The notes under the pieces were generated by a model, which saw only the letters and a list, made by a program, of their open reading frames with translations, made no database searches and was not told where the DNA came from. A DNA stretch of 5,644 bases from Acidobacteriota bacterium (GTDB taxonomy: Bacteria; Acidobacteriota; Blastocatellia; Pyrinomonadales; Pyrinomonadaceae), in assembly GCA_020853255.1 (NCBI GenBank), contig JADYZI010000127.1, forward strand, positions 1 to 5,644, written 5' to 3'. Position numbers and translations under genes: made by a program. Shown here piece after piece: positions 4,472 to 5,644 of the stretch. Each line of letters begins with the position of its first letter. Position 1 is the first letter of the stretch.

Positions 4472-5644
4472 ATGAGTTTGCTTGATGTAGCACCCATTAT
4501 TGAGCAGATGCTGCTTACTTCGGACAATGTAAGCGATCTGAACTTTTCGTGCGGGCAAAAGCCGCAGGTCGAGATAAACGGAAAACTTCACTCGGTGACC
4601 CCGCTTGGGATGGGAAGGCTGACGGCGTATCAAACAGAGATGATCGCGATGTCGATCCTGCGTGACAACGCGGATGCCGCTATGCAGCTTGCAAGAACGC
4701 GGACCGCCGACCTGAGCTATGCACTGCCGGGAAAATGCCGCTTTCGCGTAAATATTTTTCAGCAGCGAAATTCGTATTCGATCGTAATGCGTGTCATTCC
4801 GCATGAGGTACCGAGTTTCGAATCGCTTCGACTGCCGCCGCAGTTGGCGGATATTTGCGAAATAAGGAACGGTGTAGTGCTCCTTACCGGCCCGACCGGA
4901 TCGGGAAAGAGTTCGACGCTGGCGGCAATAATCGACCAGATCAACGAGACAAAGAGCTATCATATTGTAACGATCGAAGACCCGATCGAATTTCTGCACA
5001 ACCACAAGAAATGCACTATCAACCAGCGTGAAGTTGGTGCCGACACAAAAGATTTTGCATCTGCCCTGCGTGCCGCCCTTAGACAAGCACCGAAAGTCAT
5101 TCTGGTCGGCGAGATGCGTGATCTGGAAACGGCTGAAATTGCCCTGGAAGCGGCGGAAACAGGCCACCTCGTGCTCTCAACACTGCACACTATCGACGCT
5201 TCGAAGACCATCGACCGCATTATCGGGCTTTATCCAAAGAACGAAGAACGCATAATCAGAACACGCTTGGCGCAGACATTTCGCTATATAATTTCTCAAC
5301 GCCTTATTCCAAAGATAGACGGCAGCGGCCGTATTGCGGCGGTCGAGATACTGAAATCGAACCCACGAACGCGTGAGTATATCGAGAAGGGCGAAAGCGA
5401 GGGCAAAACGCTGCTCGACGCGATCCGTGACGGCGAAATAGACGGTATGCAGGATTTCGATTCGGTTATCCGAAAGCTGATCGAAACGAAACTCATCTCG
5501 CTCGAGGACGGCCTGTCCTACTCGACCAACCAGAACAACCTGCTGCTTCAGTTGAAGGGGTTGTCATCGACCGAAGATTATGCAAATGCCTCAAGGGGCA
5601 TGGGCAGCATGCCGCCGCCGATGGCCCCGCCGCCGCCAATGGCA
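4472..5644 (+). CDS. pilT: PilT-type type IV pilus retraction ATPase, 3' partial
   Basis: 391 codons are open to the window edge with no stop. This is a secretion-superfamily hexameric ATPase that acts at the cytoplasmic base of a type IV pilus and powers pilin removal, hence twitching motility. After an N-terminal PAS-like region (SDLNFSCGQKPQVEINGKL, 21-39) come the Walker A GPTGSGKSS (140-148), the Asp box VTIEDPIEF (166-174), the Walker B VILVGEMRD (209-217) and the His box TGHLVLSTLHT (230-240). GEMRDLET favours PilT over the assembly ATPase PilB, and no PilB-type zinc tetracysteine is present. At the place of the canonical AIRNLIRE motif the sequence reads NPRTREYIEKGE (297-308), so it may be a PilT paralogue or PilU-like. 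Past residue about 362 a Ser/Gly/Met/Pro-rich, probably disordered tail begins, ending at the edge in a methionine-proline stretch (380-390). It has its own ribosome binding site and probably its own promoter. The family call is firm; the exact retraction role is inferred. Confidence 0.92.
   Translation, partial: MSLLDVAPIIEQMLLTSDNVSDLNFSCGQKPQVEINGKLHSVTPLGMGRLTAYQTEMIAMSILRDNADAAMQLARTRTADLSYALPGKCRFRVNIFQQRNSYSIVMRVIPHEVPSFESLRLPPQLADICEIRNGVVLLTGPTGSGKSSTLAAIIDQINETKSYHIVTIEDPIEFLHNHKKCTINQREVGADTKDFASALRAALRQAPKVILVGEMRDLETAEIALEAAETGHLVLSTLHTIDASKTIDRIIGLYPKNEERIIRTRLAQTFRYIISQRLIPKIDGSGRIAAVEILKSNPRTREYIEKGESEGKTLLDAIRDGEIDGMQDFDSVIRKLIETKLISLEDGLSYSTNQNNLLLQLKGLSSTEDYANASRGMGSMPPPMAPPPPMA

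Noticed and set aside
4430..5167. 245-codon open frame on the minus strand opposite pilT
   Set aside because: It lies antisense to a gene with intact ATPase motifs, has no recognisable domain, and is a by-product of the codon usage on the plus strand.
1..5644. Frequent GATCG/CGATCG words as a possible repeat or uptake signal
   Set aside because: They fall in frame with Ile, Asp, Glu and Arg codons (ATC-G, GAT-C, CGATCG) and look like codon preference rather than a spaced repeat.

Overview
The window looks like ordinary chromosomal DNA from a free-living bacterium of moderately high GC. I see no insertion sequence, integrase, CRISPR array, tRNA or rRNA. The protein variants resemble what I remember of Acidobacteriota (Blastocatellia/Pyrinomonadaceae-like): the PilT C-terminus, the DGVNAAGK form of the cysteine desulfurase, and QueA with HVGYGTFEPVR. 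This assignment is by recall, is inference, and no search was run.

Layout. Bases 1-802 (minus strand) hold the N-terminal 267 residues of an FHA-GAF signalling protein, whose C-terminal output domain lies outside the window. It diverges across a 67-base gap from a NifS/IscS-type cysteine desulfurase (870-2015, plus). After 59 bases comes a tight plus-strand cluster: queA (2075-3106), a RimI-like GNAT acetyltransferase (3114-3692, 7-base gap) and thiE (3689-4336, start overlapping the previous stop). A 135-base intergenic region (4337-4471) then precedes a pilT-type pilus retraction ATPase (4472-5644), whose 3' end is cut off by the window edge.

How the genes fit together. The desulfurase supplies persulfide sulfur for Fe-S clusters, thiolated tRNA bases and thiazole. 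QueA makes the epoxyqueuosine precursor of wobble-base queuosine, a RimI-like enzyme would acetylate a protein N-terminus, and ThiE joins the two halves of thiamine phosphate. The middle of the window is therefore a cofactor and translation-maintenance block. It is flanked by a signalling gene and a motility gene that probably have separate transcription.

The two least ordinary things are both regulatory. First, the FHA-GAF gene and queA each have a TACAAT hexamer 8-10 bases before the start codon and no Shine-Dalgarno sequence, which suggests leaderless mRNAs. The desulfurase has a weaker version of the same arrangement. Second, the thiE-pilT gap contains nested inverted repeats and two mutually exclusive hairpins ahead of a normal ribosome binding site, an attenuator-like layout. 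I found no previously undescribed multi-gene system.
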